In this document: positions 34,438 through 42,440 of the stretch, in pieces | How positions within the stretch are numbered: the stretch's first letter is position 1 | Layout: each line of letters starts with the position of its first letter | NCBI GenBank assembly: GCA_934597255.1 | Contig: CAKTQV010000001.1 | Location: 62,001 to 126,000, forward strand | Length of the DNA: 64,000 bases | Direction: 5' to 3' | From: an uncultured Oscillospiraceae bacterium | Lineage (GTDB): Bacteria > Bacillota > Clostridia > Oscillospirales > Oscillospiraceae | Notes under the pieces: model-generated | What the model was told of the DNA's origin: nothing | The model's input: only the letters and a program-made list of their open reading frames with translations | Databases searched by the model: none | Translations under genes and position numbers: made by a program

Positions 34438-35895
34438 ATGTATCTGTACAATTCTCTCAGCCATAAAAAAGAGCCGTTCACCACCCACACCCCCGGCCAT
34501 GTGGAGATGTACACCTGCGGCCCGACCGTCTACCACTTTGCCCACATCGGCAACCTCCGCTCCTATATCATGGAGGACGTGCTCGAGAAGTACCTGCGCT
34601 TCGCGGGTTATGACGTCAACCGCGTCATGAACATCACCGACGTCGGCCACCTGACCTCCGACGCCGACGAGGGCGAGGACAAGATGCTCAAGGGCGCCCG
34701 CCGCGAGCACAAGACCGTCATGGAGATCGCGCAGTACTACACCGACGCGTTCTTCGAGGACTGCCGCAAGCTCAACATCAAGCGCCCCGACGTCGTCCAG
34801 CCCGCGACCGGCCTCATTGACGACTATATCAGGATCATCACAAAGCTGCTCGACACCGGCTATGCCTATCAGGCCGGCGGCAACATCTATTTCGACACCA
34901 GCAAGCTCGAGCGCTACTACGTTTTCAACGACCACAACGAGGAGGATCTGGCCGTCGGCGTCCGCGAGGGCGTGGAGGCCGATCCCAACAAGCGCAACAA
35001 AAACGACTTCGTCCTCTGGTTCACCAAGTCCAAGTTCGAGGATCAGGCCCTGAAATGGGACTCCCCGTGGGGCGTGGGCTACCCCGGCTGGCACATTGAG
35101 TGCTCCGGCATCTCCATGAAGTATAACGGCGAGTACCTCGACCTGCACTGCGGCGGCGTGGACAACGCCTTCCCGCACCACACGAATGAGATCGCCCAGT
35201 CCGAGAGCTACCTCGGCCACCCGTGGTGCCCCCAGTGGTTCCACGTCGCCCACCTCAACACCGACCACGGCAAGATGTCGAAGTCGAAGGGCGAGTTCCT
35301 GACCGTCTCCCTGCTGGAGGAGAAGGGCTACGATCCGCTGGCCTACCGCTTCTTCTGCCTGCAGAGCCACTACCGCAAGGGACTCGTTTTCAGCTGGGAA
35401 AATCTTGACAACGCGGTCGCGGCCTACAATAAGCTGCTCGCCAAGATCGCCGCGCTCAAGCCCGGACAGGACGAGCTGGAGCCGGAGGCGCTCGAGGAGC
35501 TGAAGGATAGATTCCGCAAGGCCATGGACGCCGATCTGAATACCTCCATGGGCGTGACGGTGCTCTATGACGTGCTCAAGGCCAAGACGACCGACGCGAC
35601 GAAGCTGGCCGCGCTCGACGCGCTCGACAGCGTGCTCGGACTGAAGCTGCTGGAGAAGGCGGAGACGCTGCGCGCGAAGCAGGCGGCCGCACCGGCGGCG
35701 CCTGCCGCGGGCGGCTTCACCGTCGTCAGCGAGTCCGGCGAGGAGGACGCCGGCGTCGAGGAGAAGATACGCGCCCGCCAGGAGGCGAAAAAGGCGAAGA
35801 ACTTCGCCGAGGCCGACCGCATCCGCGACGAGCTGAAGGCGGCGGGGATCGAGATCACCGACGTCCCCGGCGGCGCTAAGTGGAAGCGCGTTTGA
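34438..35895 (+). CDS. cysS: Cysteinyl-tRNA synthetase
   Basis: The 485-residue class I synthetase has CGPTVYHFAHIGNLRS (Zn-binding Cys and the HIGN form of HIGH), the remaining Zn ligands in HIECSG and HHTNEIAQ, and KMSKSKG at about residue 280. The C-terminal region has an Ala/Pro-rich insert (about 410-440) before the end. No T-box leader is possible because the gene is 4 nt after cysE. Codon use in this gene is visibly more C-ending than in neighbours, as expected for high expression. Confidence 0.96.
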   Translation: MYLYNSLSHKKEPFTTHTPGHVEMYTCGPTVYHFAHIGNLRSYIMEDVLEKYLRFAGYDVNRVMNITDVGHLTSDADEGEDKMLKGARREHKTVMEIAQYYTDAFFEDCRKLNIKRPDVVQPATGLIDDYIRIITKLLDTGYAYQAGGNIYFDTSKLERYYVFNDHNEEDLAVGVREGVEADPNKRNKNDFVLWFTKSKFEDQALKWDSPWGVGYPGWHIECSGISMKYNGEYLDLHCGGVDNAFPHHTNEIAQSESYLGHPWCPQWFHVAHLNTDHGKMSKSKGEFLTVSLLEEKGYDPLAYRFFCLQSHYRKGLVFSWENLDNAVAAYNKLLAKIAALKPGQDELEPEALEELKDRFRKAMDADLNTSMGVTVLYDVLKAKTTDATKLAALDALDSVLGLKLLEKAETLRAKQAAAPAAPAAGGFTVVSESGEEDAGVEEKIRARQEAKKAKNFAEADRIRDELKAAGIEITDVPGGAKWKRV

Positions 35896-35923
35896 TTTTA
35901 TCCGAACGGAGGAGGGATCAGCC

Positions 35924-36763
35924 ATGAAGATCCGCCCGCTGCCGATTTTGATGCTCGTCCTCTTTGTCGTGTTTGCGATCGTGTCGGTCAGCCGCGGCCG
36001 GCGCAGCGAGAAGCCGGCGGACGAAGCCGCGGCCACCGCGGCGCCCGCGCCGGTGCAGACGCCGGCGCCGGAGGAGCCGGCGGAGGCCGGAACGGCGGAA
36101 ACGGAGCCGGATACTGCGGCGGGAACGCCGGAGAGCGGAACGACGGTGGACGCCGCGTGGTTTGACGACGCGGCCTTTGTGGGCGACTCGGTCAGTCTCA
36201 AGCTGAGCTATTACGCCGCGGCGACGGGATGTCTCGGCAATGCGCAGTTTTTCGCTTCCGGAAGTCTTGGCAGCGCCAACGCCATGTGGGAGCTGTCCGA
36301 TCCGCAGGCGGTGCATCCCTCGTATCAGGGGGAGAAGATGCTCGTGGAGGACTGCGTGGCCGCCTCGGGCGCCAAAAAGCTGTTCATCATGCTCGGCATG
36401 AACGACATCGCCGTTTACGGCGTGGACGGCGCGGTCGAGAATTACCGGACGCTGCTTGGCCGCATTCTGGCCAAAAGCCCGGGCCTTACGGTCTACGTCC
36501 AGTCCATGACGCCGACGACCTCCGGCAGCAATCTGATCGGCGAGAAGATCAACAGCGACAGCATCCGGCAGTACAACGCGCAGCTTCAGCAGCTCTGCCA
36601 GCAGCAGGGCTGGCGCTATGTGGACGTCGCGTCGGTGATGTACGACGAGAGCGGCCAGTATCTGTGCGCGGATTACTGCAGCGACCCGGACGATATGGGC
36701 GTCCATTTCACGGAGGCCGGGTGTCAGGCCTGGGTCGATTACCTGTACAGCCATTGCGCCTGA
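35924..36763 (+). CDS. Membrane-anchored or secreted SGNH/GDSL hydrolase
   Basis: The 279-residue protein has an N-terminal hydrophobic anchor (residues 5-23) and an Ala/Pro/Glu-rich linker to about 72. The SGNH hydrolase domain has its nucleophile in FVGDSVSL, the block III motif MLGMNDIAVYG and the catalytic Asp/His in DPDDMGVHFTEAG. Such extracytoplasmic esterases often deacetylate cell-wall or exopolysaccharide. GGAGGAGGG precedes the ATG. It is followed by a lipoprotein gene 14 nt on. Confidence 0.82.
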   Translation: MKIRPLPILMLVLFVVFAIVSVSRGRRSEKPADEAAATAAPAPVQTPAPEEPAEAGTAETEPDTAAGTPESGTTVDAAWFDDAAFVGDSVSLKLSYYAAATGCLGNAQFFASGSLGSANAMWELSDPQAVHPSYQGEKMLVEDCVAASGAKKLFIMLGMNDIAVYGVDGAVENYRTLLGRILAKSPGLTVYVQSMTPTTSGSNLIGEKINSDSIRQYNAQLQQLCQQQGWRYVDVASVMYDESGQYLCADYCSDPDDMGVHFTEAGCQAWVDYLYSHCA

Positions 36764-36777
36764 GAAAGGAACTGTTT

Positions 36778-37239
36778 ATGAAAAAAATCACATCCATTCT
36801 GCTTGTTGTCTGCCTGCTCGGGGCGCTGTGCGCCTGCGGCGCGGCGGCGGAGCCGGAGCCCTCGGCGGTGACGGACGAGATCATCGCCTCGCTTTCCATC
36901 GCCAGCCCCCTGAATGTCCCGGCGGAGCGTCTGCTGGCGCTGTACGGGATCGCGGCGGAGGATATTGCCGCGGCTTCCAGCTTTACGACGCTTGACGGCG
37001 GGATATTCCCGGACGAGGTCGTGATCGTCAAGGCGGTCGATCCCGCGGCGGCCGGCCGCGTGGAGGCGTGTCTCAACGCGCGGCTCGACAGCGTGATGGG
37101 ACAGGCGCAGAACTACGACCCGGAAAGCTTTGCGATCGCCCAGCAGTGCCGGGTGCAGAAAAACGGCAATTACGTCGCGCTGTTTATTTCCCCGCAGCAC
37201 GAGGCCATGGAGCAGATATTCGACAAAGCGTTTCAATAA
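36778..37239 (+). CDS. DUF4358-family lipoprotein
   Basis: The 153-residue protein has a lipoprotein signal (MKKITSILLVVCLLGALCAC). The mature domain has features of DUF4358: LNVPAERLLALYGI, FPDEVVIVKAVD and a terminal YVALFISPQHEAMEQIFDKAF. The family is restricted largely to Clostridia and has no known role. AGAAAGGA precedes the ATG at 36778; the open frame extends far upstream but that part is a shadow of the SGNH gene. A strong terminator follows. Confidence 0.8.
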   Translation: MKKITSILLVVCLLGALCACGAAAEPEPSAVTDEIIASLSIASPLNVPAERLLALYGIAAEDIAAASSFTTLDGGIFPDEVVIVKAVDPAAAGRVEACLNARLDSVMGQAQNYDPESFAIAQQCRVQKNGNYVALFISPQHEAMEQIFDKAFQ

Positions 37240-37261
37240 GCGCGCGCCCGTCGGGGCGAGC

Positions 37262-37291
37262 AAAAAAGCCTTGCGTTGCAAGGCTTTTTTT
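37262..37291 (+). terminator. Intrinsic terminator after DUF4358 gene
   Basis: AAAAAAGCCTTGC (37262-37274) pairs over 13 bp with GCAAGGCTTTTTT (37278-37290), flanked by A and T runs. It could work in both directions. Confidence 0.9.
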
Positions 37292-37592
37292 ATTGGTCCG
37301 GACAAAATTCGCTCCCGTGCCGGAAGTGCTTTTGATAGGGGCTCTTTGCGAAAAAAGCACGCAGGAGCTTTTCCTGCGTGCTGCGGTTATGCTCTTGGAA
37401 AATACGACGCTGTGCCGGGCCGAAAAAGCCCTGGCAGGACATACAGGCCAAGATCATCGGTTATATCGGGCAGGCAGCCGGGATCGGACGCGCCTGCGGC
37501 AAAATGCGCTTGCCAGGCTGCGTTGTTTTTTCGGCGCATCGCATGGATATGGGAAAAGGGGTAAAACGCGGGAGAGAAGCGAAGACGGGCTG
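37292..37592. other. Unassigned ~300-bp intergenic region, possible minus-strand RNA
   Basis: No convincing gene is present. Open frames here lack ribosome binding sites and resemble no family I know. A clear minus-strand terminator sits at its left end (37351-37382), 210 nt after the nearest minus-strand stop. The region may therefore be a long 3' UTR or encode a small RNA. I compared it by eye with the conserved cores of SRP RNA, RNase P RNA and tmRNA and found no match. Confidence 0.4.
37351..37382 (-). terminator. Minus-strand intrinsic terminator
   Basis: AGCACGCAGGA (37356-37366) pairs with TCCTGCGTGCT (37372-37382) over 11 bp. On the minus strand a run of six T (37356-37351) follows. 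Confidence 0.85.
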
Positions 37593-37895
37593 TCAGGGGG
37601 AGCCCGGCTTGTACACGCCGATGCTATAGCCGAGGTCGTCCGGGGTCGTGCCCGCCTCCCAGAGGGCGAGTGCCTCGCGCGCTTTTTTCTCCTCGCGCTT
37701 TTCGTCGCGGCGCCGTATTTCCTGCAGGAAGAAGCGGCCGTTGCAGGCGTTGTGCTCGTCGGAGGGGTCGCCGCAGACAAGAAGCGCGACCAGCAGTTCC
37801 TCATCCGTCATCATGCGGATCTCCGCGAGCAGCTCGGCGGCGTCGCTGAGTGCCTTCCGGCGCTGAAGATCGGAAAAGTTTATAATGTCAGCCAT
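37593..37895 (-). CDS. Small hypothetical protein
   Basis: This is a 100-residue protein I do not recognise. It begins MADIINFSDLQRRKALSDAA and is mainly helical and charged, with a Lys/Arg/Glu-rich helix (about 60-75, EIRRRDEKREEKKAREAL) and a short C-terminal tail ending YKPGSP. There is no signal peptide. AAAGGAAG lies about 11 nt before the ATG at 37895; an in-frame upstream extension has no binding site. It is soluble and probably monocistronic or at the end of the ricT unit. Confidence 0.6.
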   Translation of the reverse strand: MADIINFSDLQRRKALSDAAELLAEIRMMTDEELLVALLVCGDPSDEHNACNGRFFLQEIRRRDEKREEKKAREALALWEAGTTPDDLGYSIGVYKPGSP

Positions 37896-38035
37896 TCTGA
37901 GTTTTCTTCCTTTCTGGGGTGTTTGTTTTATTCTACCACATTCAGGCGGGAGACGTCCATAGAGATCGGAGACGCCCCCGCAACGCCGGACGGGCCTGTC
38001 CAAAACGGCTTTGAAAAGCGGCAGCCGGGATTTTT

Positions 38036-38179
38036 CTATTTTCGCTTTGTCGTCTTGGTAAAGGCCACGCCGATCATTTCCACCAGCGCGGCGGCGACCA
38101 GAACGCCGGCCGTCACGCGCTGGAAAAGCGTCCGGCTGCCCTCGCGGCGCGGCTTTCGCGCCGGCTGCTCTCCCTTCAT
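38036..38179 (-). CDS. 47-residue single-pass membrane protein downstream of ricT
   Basis: The frame runs from ATG at 38179 to TAG at 38036. The protein has a basic N terminus (MKGEQPARKPRREGSR), one hydrophobic helix (about residues 21-40) and a basic end (TKTTKRK). AAGGAGGG lies 8 nt before the ATG, overlapping the end of ricT, and the start is 3 nt after the ricT stop. Good binding site, coupling and plausible topology make it a credible gene. The function is unknown. Confidence 0.65.
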   Translation of the reverse strand: MKGEQPARKPRREGSRTLFQRVTAGVLVAAALVEMIGVAFTKTTKRK

Positions 38180-38182
38180 GGC

Positions 38183-39475
38183 TCAGCCCTCCTTCGGGCC
38201 GCCGTCCCTGGGAGCGCCGTCTTTGGCCGGGCCGTCCTTGCGGGGTTTGCCGCGGTAGCGGCTGCGGCGGCGGGGATTGGGACCGGCTTTTGCGCCGTCG
38301 GCCTTCGGGCTGTCCGGTCTGGCGCCGTCGGGCTTCTTTTCGCCCGGCGCGGGCCGGTCGGGCCGGCGTTCCGGCTTTTTTCCGTCCGCTTTTTTATCGG
38401 GCCGGTTTTCCGGCCTGCGTCCTTCGGTCTTGGGGGGCGCGGCCTTTGCGCCGTCGCCCTTGGGCGCGGACTTCTTGCGGCGGCGGGGGTTGGAGCCGGG
38501 GCGCTTGGGCTTGGGGGCGCCGGCGCTCTCCGCGGGCTTGTCCGCGGGGTCCTCGGCCAGCATCTGCGGCATGATCCAGCGGTCGGGCTCCGGTTCCGGC
38601 TCCTTGGGCTTCTTGGGCTTGAGCACGAGCACATGGGGCGGCTGGCTGCCGTCGCGCGGCCGCCCGCCGGGGATGGCCGCCACCTCGTCGGCGTCGTAGC
38701 CCTTGACGGTGTCCTCGCCGGGGCCGTCAAGCTTGACGCGCACGGTCTGGCGCAGGACGTTGACCTGCGTGACGTTGCCGTAGCCGTCCGGCGTCTCCAC
38801 GAACGCGCCGTTTTTCGGAACGTTTTTCACGAGCTCCTCATAGGCCCCCTGCTCATAGCGCAGGCAGCACATGAGACGGCCGCAGGCGCCGGATATCTTG
38901 GCCGGGTTGAGGGACATGGACTGCGTTTTTGCCATCTTGGTCGAGACGGGCGCAAACTCGTCCATGAAGCAGCCGCAGCAGAAGGCGCGGCCGCAGATGC
39001 CAAGCCCGCCGAGCATGCGCGCTTCGTCGCGCACGCCGATCTGCCGCAGCTCGATGCGCGTGCGGAACACGCCGGCCAGATCCTTGACCAGCTCGCGGAA
39101 GTCCACGCGCCCGTCGCTGGAGAAGAAGAAAAGTATCTTGCTGCCGTCGAACGCGCATTCCACGTCCACCAGCTTCATTTCCAGCCCATGCTGCTCGATC
39201 TTCTGCCTGCAGACGACGTAGGCCTCCTTTTCCCGGCGGCGGCACAGCGCGGCGATGCGCCGGTCGTCGTCCGTGGCGATGCGGGCCACGGGGCGCAGCG
39301 GCTGCACAACGCGCGAATCCTCCACCTCGTGGTTTCCCTTGACGGCGTCGCCGATCTCCAGCCCCTTGGCCGTTTCCACGACGACCTGCGTGCCGTCCGG
39401 GATCTGCAGGTCGACCGGGTCAAAGTAATAGAACTTGCCCCGGTTTCTGAATTTAACACTGACTACTGTTGCCAA
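38183..39475 (-). CDS. ricT: PSP1-domain protein, RicT/YaaT-like, with long basic Pro/Lys/Arg tail, TTG start
   Basis: The 430-residue protein begins (TTG) ATVVSVKFRNRGKFYYFDP, the family's usual start. The Cys-rich PSP1 region has GICGRAFCCGCFMDEF and SGACGRLMCCLRYE. In B. subtilis YaaT/RicT joins RicA and RicF in a [4Fe-4S] complex that affects RNase Y and sporulation. A low-complexity tail of ~140 residues (PKPKRPGSNPRRRKK, repeated KDG/PKADGA) follows the conserved part and is unusual; it may bind RNA. AAAGGAA lies about 10 nt before the TTG at 39475, 1 nt after the holB stop. holB-ricT order is conserved in Firmicutes. Confidence 0.88.
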   Translation of the reverse strand: MATVVSVKFRNRGKFYYFDPVDLQIPDGTQVVVETAKGLEIGDAVKGNHEVEDSRVVQPLRPVARIATDDDRRIAALCRRREKEAYVVCRQKIEQHGLEMKLVDVECAFDGSKILFFFSSDGRVDFRELVKDLAGVFRTRIELRQIGVRDEARMLGGLGICGRAFCCGCFMDEFAPVSTKMAKTQSMSLNPAKISGACGRLMCCLRYEQGAYEELVKNVPKNGAFVETPDGYGNVTQVNVLRQTVRVKLDGPGEDTVKGYDADEVAAIPGGRPRDGSQPPHVLVLKPKKPKEPEPEPDRWIMPQMLAEDPADKPAESAGAPKPKRPGSNPRRRKKSAPKGDGAKAAPPKTEGRRPENRPDKKADGKKPERRPDRPAPGEKKPDGARPDSPKADGAKAGPNPRRRSRYRGKPRKDGPAKDGAPRDGGPKEG

Positions 39476-39476
39476 T

Positions 39477-40253
39477 TTATGACCGTTCCTTTCCTTGCTC
39501 CGGCGCGGCGGACGCCAGAAGGCCGAATACCTGCCGTGCCGACAGATTGCGCCGCAGATAAAGCTCCGCCCTGTCCAGAAGTCCGCACAGGCAAAAGAGC
39601 TGTTCCCGTCCAAGTCCCTCGGCCGGCTGTTCGCCGCACAGCGCGCGGCACACGAGCGTGCGCGCGCAGTCGATAAAATCAAGCGCCTCGTCCCCGGTAA
39701 GCTTGGCCCGCTGCATGCAGAACCGCGCCAGAGAAGCGCGGTCGCCACGGCCGAGAAGCGACAGATACTCCGCCGCAAACGGCTCCAGAGGGCTCGGCGC
39801 GCCGCTTGCCTCCGGCTGCCCGTGCACGCGGACGAGCCGGCTGAGCACCGTGGGCAAAAGCGCGTCGGGCGCCGCGGCGCACAGGATAAAGCAGGCGTGG
39901 CCGGGAGGATCCTCCAGCGCCTTGAGCAGCGCGTTCTGCGCCTGCGTATTCATGGTGTCCGCCTCGGGAAGAATATAGACCTTCCGCTCGGCCTCGTTCG
40001 GCGCGACGGCGGCGTCCGCCGTCATGGCGCGGATCTGGTCGACCGTGATCTCCCGGCGCAGCTTTCCCTTGTCGTCCTTCTGCCGGCGAAGCCAGAGAAG
40101 ATCGGGGTGAACGCCGGCCAGAAGCTTCCGGCAGTCGCGGCAGCGGCCGCAGGGGGCGTTTGGCTGGGAGCACAGCAGGCGCTGCGCCAGCCGGAGCGAT
40201 TGCTCCTCCCTCGCCGTATCCGCCGGGGAGACCAGCAGGTAGGCGTGGGACAT
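39477..40253 (-). CDS. holB: DNA polymerase III delta prime subunit
   Basis: The ~258-residue protein is a clamp-loader ATPase-like subunit. The core SHAYLLVSPADTAREEQS, the zinc-binding Cys set (CSQPNAPCGRCRDC), EITVDQIRAM, ILPEADTMNTQAQNALLKAL and EDPPGHACFILC are typical. Walker A is degenerate, as often in delta prime. The start is uncertain: ATGs at 40268, 40265 and 40253 are in frame. The promoter -10 elements end only 4-10 nt before the first two, so either the message is leaderless or the ATG at 40253 is used. Confidence 0.88.
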   Translation of the reverse strand: MSHAYLLVSPADTAREEQSLRLAQRLLCSQPNAPCGRCRDCRKLLAGVHPDLLWLRRQKDDKGKLRREITVDQIRAMTADAAVAPNEAERKVYILPEADTMNTQAQNALLKALEDPPGHACFILCAAAPDALLPTVLSRLVRVHGQPEASGAPSPLEPFAAEYLSLLGRGDRASLARFCMQRAKLTGDEALDFIDCARTLVCRALCGEQPAEGLGREQLFCLCGLLDRAELYLRRNLSARQVFGLLASAAPEQGKERS

Positions 40254-40271
40254 TCTGTTTTCCATCATAAT

Positions 40272-40307
40272 ATTATAATTATAGCATATTCTGCGCACCG
40301 GTTACAA
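40272..40307 (-). promoter_or_regulatory. Promoter of holB-ricT with doubled -10
   Basis: Minus strand: TTGTAA (40307-40302), 18-bp spacer, TATAAT (40283-40278), directly followed by a second TATAAT (40277-40272). It is divergent from rex, which has a weak TTGAAA (40314-40319) upstream. Confidence 0.65.
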
Positions 40308-40371
40308 TAATAATTGAAACTTTCGCGTTTCTGTGTTAATCTGAAAAAAAGAACTGTGGAGGGATTTTGTC

Positions 40372-41016
40372 ATGAAGCGTATGAATATATCCAATAACGT
40401 CATCCGCCGCCTGCCCCGCTATCTTCGGAAGCTGGACGATCTGAGCTATCAGGGGGAGGAGCGTATTTCCTCCGGCGAGCTCGGCCGGCAGATGGGGCTT
40501 ACGCCGTCGCAGATCCGGCAGGACTTTTCCTGCTTCGGCGAATTCGGCCAGCAGGGCTACGGCTACAACATTGCCTCGCTGCGCGAGCAGATCAGCCACA
40601 TTCTCGGCGTGGACCGCAACTACAAGGCCGTGCTGGTCGGCGTGGGCAATCTGGGCCATGCGCTGGCCGAAAACTTCAGCCATATGATCGACGGATTTCG
40701 CCTGCTGGGCGCGTTCGACGTGCGGCCGGAGCTGGTCGGCACGGAGATCGACGGCTATCCCGTTTATTCCGGGGACAAGCTGGCCGAGTTCGTGTTTGAC
40801 AACAAGGTGGACATCGCCATTCTGTCGGTCCCGCGCCGGGCTGCGCAGGAGCTGACCGACCGGCTCATCGGCGCCGGCATCCGCGGCATCTGGAACTTTA
40901 CGAACATCGAGCTTGAAACGGGCGATTCCGGCGTGCTGGTGGAGAACATCCACTTCTCCGACAGCTTCCTGGCGCTGACGTATTATCTGGCGGAGGAGGA
41001 CGACGACAGAAAATGA
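40372..41016 (+). CDS. rex: Redox-sensing transcriptional repressor Rex
   Basis: The 214-residue repressor binds NADH and releases DNA when the NADH/NAD ratio rises, derepressing fermentation genes. The N-terminal winged helix (LGRQMGLTPSQIRQDFSCFG) and the Rossmann motif VGVGNLGHALAENF match the family, as does the closing ALTYYLA. GTGGAGG lies before the ATG. It overlaps mnmE by 4 nt. Confidence 0.95.
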   Translation: MKRMNISNNVIRRLPRYLRKLDDLSYQGEERISSGELGRQMGLTPSQIRQDFSCFGEFGQQGYGYNIASLREQISHILGVDRNYKAVLVGVGNLGHALAENFSHMIDGFRLLGAFDVRPELVGTEIDGYPVYSGDKLAEFVFDNKVDIAILSVPRRAAQELTDRLIGAGIRGIWNFTNIELETGDSGVLVENIHFSDSFLALTYYLAEEDDDRK

Positions 41017-42389
41017 GCTCGTCCGCCGCGCAGACGGCCAATTTTGATACCATCGCCGCCATCGCCACGGGCTCCTCGCTCGCGGCGATCGGCATTATCC
41101 GCCTTTCGGGGCCGGAGGCCATCGCCGTGCTCGACCGGGTGTTCGTTCCGGCGCACGGCGGGAGCATGGCCGGCCGGGAGGATCGAAAGCTGGTGTACGG
41201 CCGGCTGCTCGACCGCGGCGGCGAGACGCTTGATCTCTGCCTGGCCACGGTATCCCGGGGCCCGGCCAGCTATACCGGCGAGGACACGGCCGAGCTTCAG
41301 TGCCACGGCTCCCCGACGGTGCTGCGCGAGGGGCTTCTGAGTCTTTTTGCCGCCGGCGCGCGGCAGGCGAAGGCGGGCGAATTTACGCGCCGGGCCTTTC
41401 TCAACGGCCGGATGGATCTGGTGCAGGCGGAGGCGGTGATCGATCTGATCGACGCGCAGACGCCGCAGGCGGCCAGACTGGCCGCTTCGCAGCTGGACGG
41501 GGCCGTGAGCCGGCGGACCGAGGCCGTGTACGATTCGCTCACGGCGATCTGTTCGCATTATCACGCCGTGCTCGATTACCCGGACGAGGATATCGAGCCG
41601 TTCGAGCTGGAGGATTACCGGCGGACGCTGCGGGAGGGCGAGCAGGCGCTGACGGCGCTTCTGGCGACGTGGCGGCGCGGCGCGCTGGTGAAAAACGGCG
41701 CGGCGGCGGCGATCGTCGGACGCGTGAACGTGGGAAAAAGCTCGCTTCTCAACGCGCTCGTGGGCTATGAGCGCGCCATCGTGACCGATCACGCCGGGAC
41801 GACGCGCGACACGCTGGAGGAAAGGGTCGTGCTGGGCGGCGTGCTGCTGCGGCTGACGGACACCGCCGGCCAGCGGGAAACGGACGATCCGGTCGAGCGC
41901 ATCGGCGTTGAGCGCGCGCGCAGCGCCGCGCAGAGCGCGGAGCTCGTGATCGCCGTGCTGGACGGCTCGGCGCCGCTGGAGGCGGGCGACCGGGCGATAC
42001 TGGACGAGGCGGCCGCGGCGCAGCGCTCCATCGTGCTGCTCAACAAATCGGACCTTCCGGCGGCCTTTGAGCTGCCCGGCGCGCTGCGCATCAGCGCCCG
42101 TACCGGCGAGGGGCTGGACGCGCTGGAGGCGCGTGTCGCGGAGCTGTTCCCGCCGGAAAAGGGCGTTTCCGCCGGCGAGGTGCTCACGAGCGCGCGGCAG
42201 GCCGACGCCGTTTCGCGCGCGCTGGATTATCTGCGGGAAACGCTGGCCGCGATGGACGAGGGCTTTGCGCCGGACGCGGTTTTGACGGAGCTGGAGGGCG
42301 CGCTGGGCGCGCTGGGAGAGCTGTCCGGACGGAGCGTGCGCGAGGACGTGACGAACGGCATCTTTGCCCGCTTCTGCGTGGGAAAATAA
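41013..42389 (+). CDS. mnmE: tRNA modification GTPase
   Basis: The 458-residue GTPase works with MnmG to install the 5-carboxymethylaminomethyl group on wobble U34. The N-terminal folate-binding domain (TIAAIATGSSLAAIGIIRLS), a helical domain with an inserted G domain (GRVNVGKSS at about 228, DTAGQRE, NKSD), and the C-terminal FCVGK with its catalytic Cys are complete. G3 reads DTAGQRE where most MnmE have DTAGIRE. Order rex-mnmE is conserved in part of the Clostridia. mnmG is not in the window. Confidence 0.95.
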   Translation: MSSSAAQTANFDTIAAIATGSSLAAIGIIRLSGPEAIAVLDRVFVPAHGGSMAGREDRKLVYGRLLDRGGETLDLCLATVSRGPASYTGEDTAELQCHGSPTVLREGLLSLFAAGARQAKAGEFTRRAFLNGRMDLVQAEAVIDLIDAQTPQAARLAASQLDGAVSRRTEAVYDSLTAICSHYHAVLDYPDEDIEPFELEDYRRTLREGEQALTALLATWRRGALVKNGAAAAIVGRVNVGKSSLLNALVGYERAIVTDHAGTTRDTLEERVVLGGVLLRLTDTAGQRETDDPVERIGVERARSAAQSAELVIAVLDGSAPLEAGDRAILDEAAAAQRSIVLLNKSDLPAAFELPGALRISARTGEGLDALEARVAELFPPEKGVSAGEVLTSARQADAVSRALDYLRETLAAMDEGFAPDAVLTELEGALGALGELSGRSVREDVTNGIFARFCVGK

Positions 42390-42401
42390 ATAAAAAGCCA
42401 G

Positions 42402-42440
42402 CCGCCGGACGGGAAACCCCGTCCGGCGGTTCTGTTCTTT
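42402..42440. terminator. Bidirectional terminator between mnmE and glnN
   Basis: CCGCCGGACGGG (42402-42413) pairs with CCCGTCCGGCGG (42418-42429), 12 bp. T-rich tracts follow on both strands (TTCTGTTCTTTT on +, and CTTTTTATTTATTTT on -). Confidence 0.88.

Noticed and set aside
34438..35895. T-box riboswitch before cysS (or metG)
   Set aside because: cysS lies 4 nt after cysE and metG 20 nt after the VanW gene, leaving no room for a leader.
37378..37629. 83-residue frame on the + strand in the 37.3-37.6 kb spacer
   Set aside because: No ribosome binding site, Cys/Arg-rich composition typical of a random GC-rich frame, and it begins inside a minus-strand terminator.
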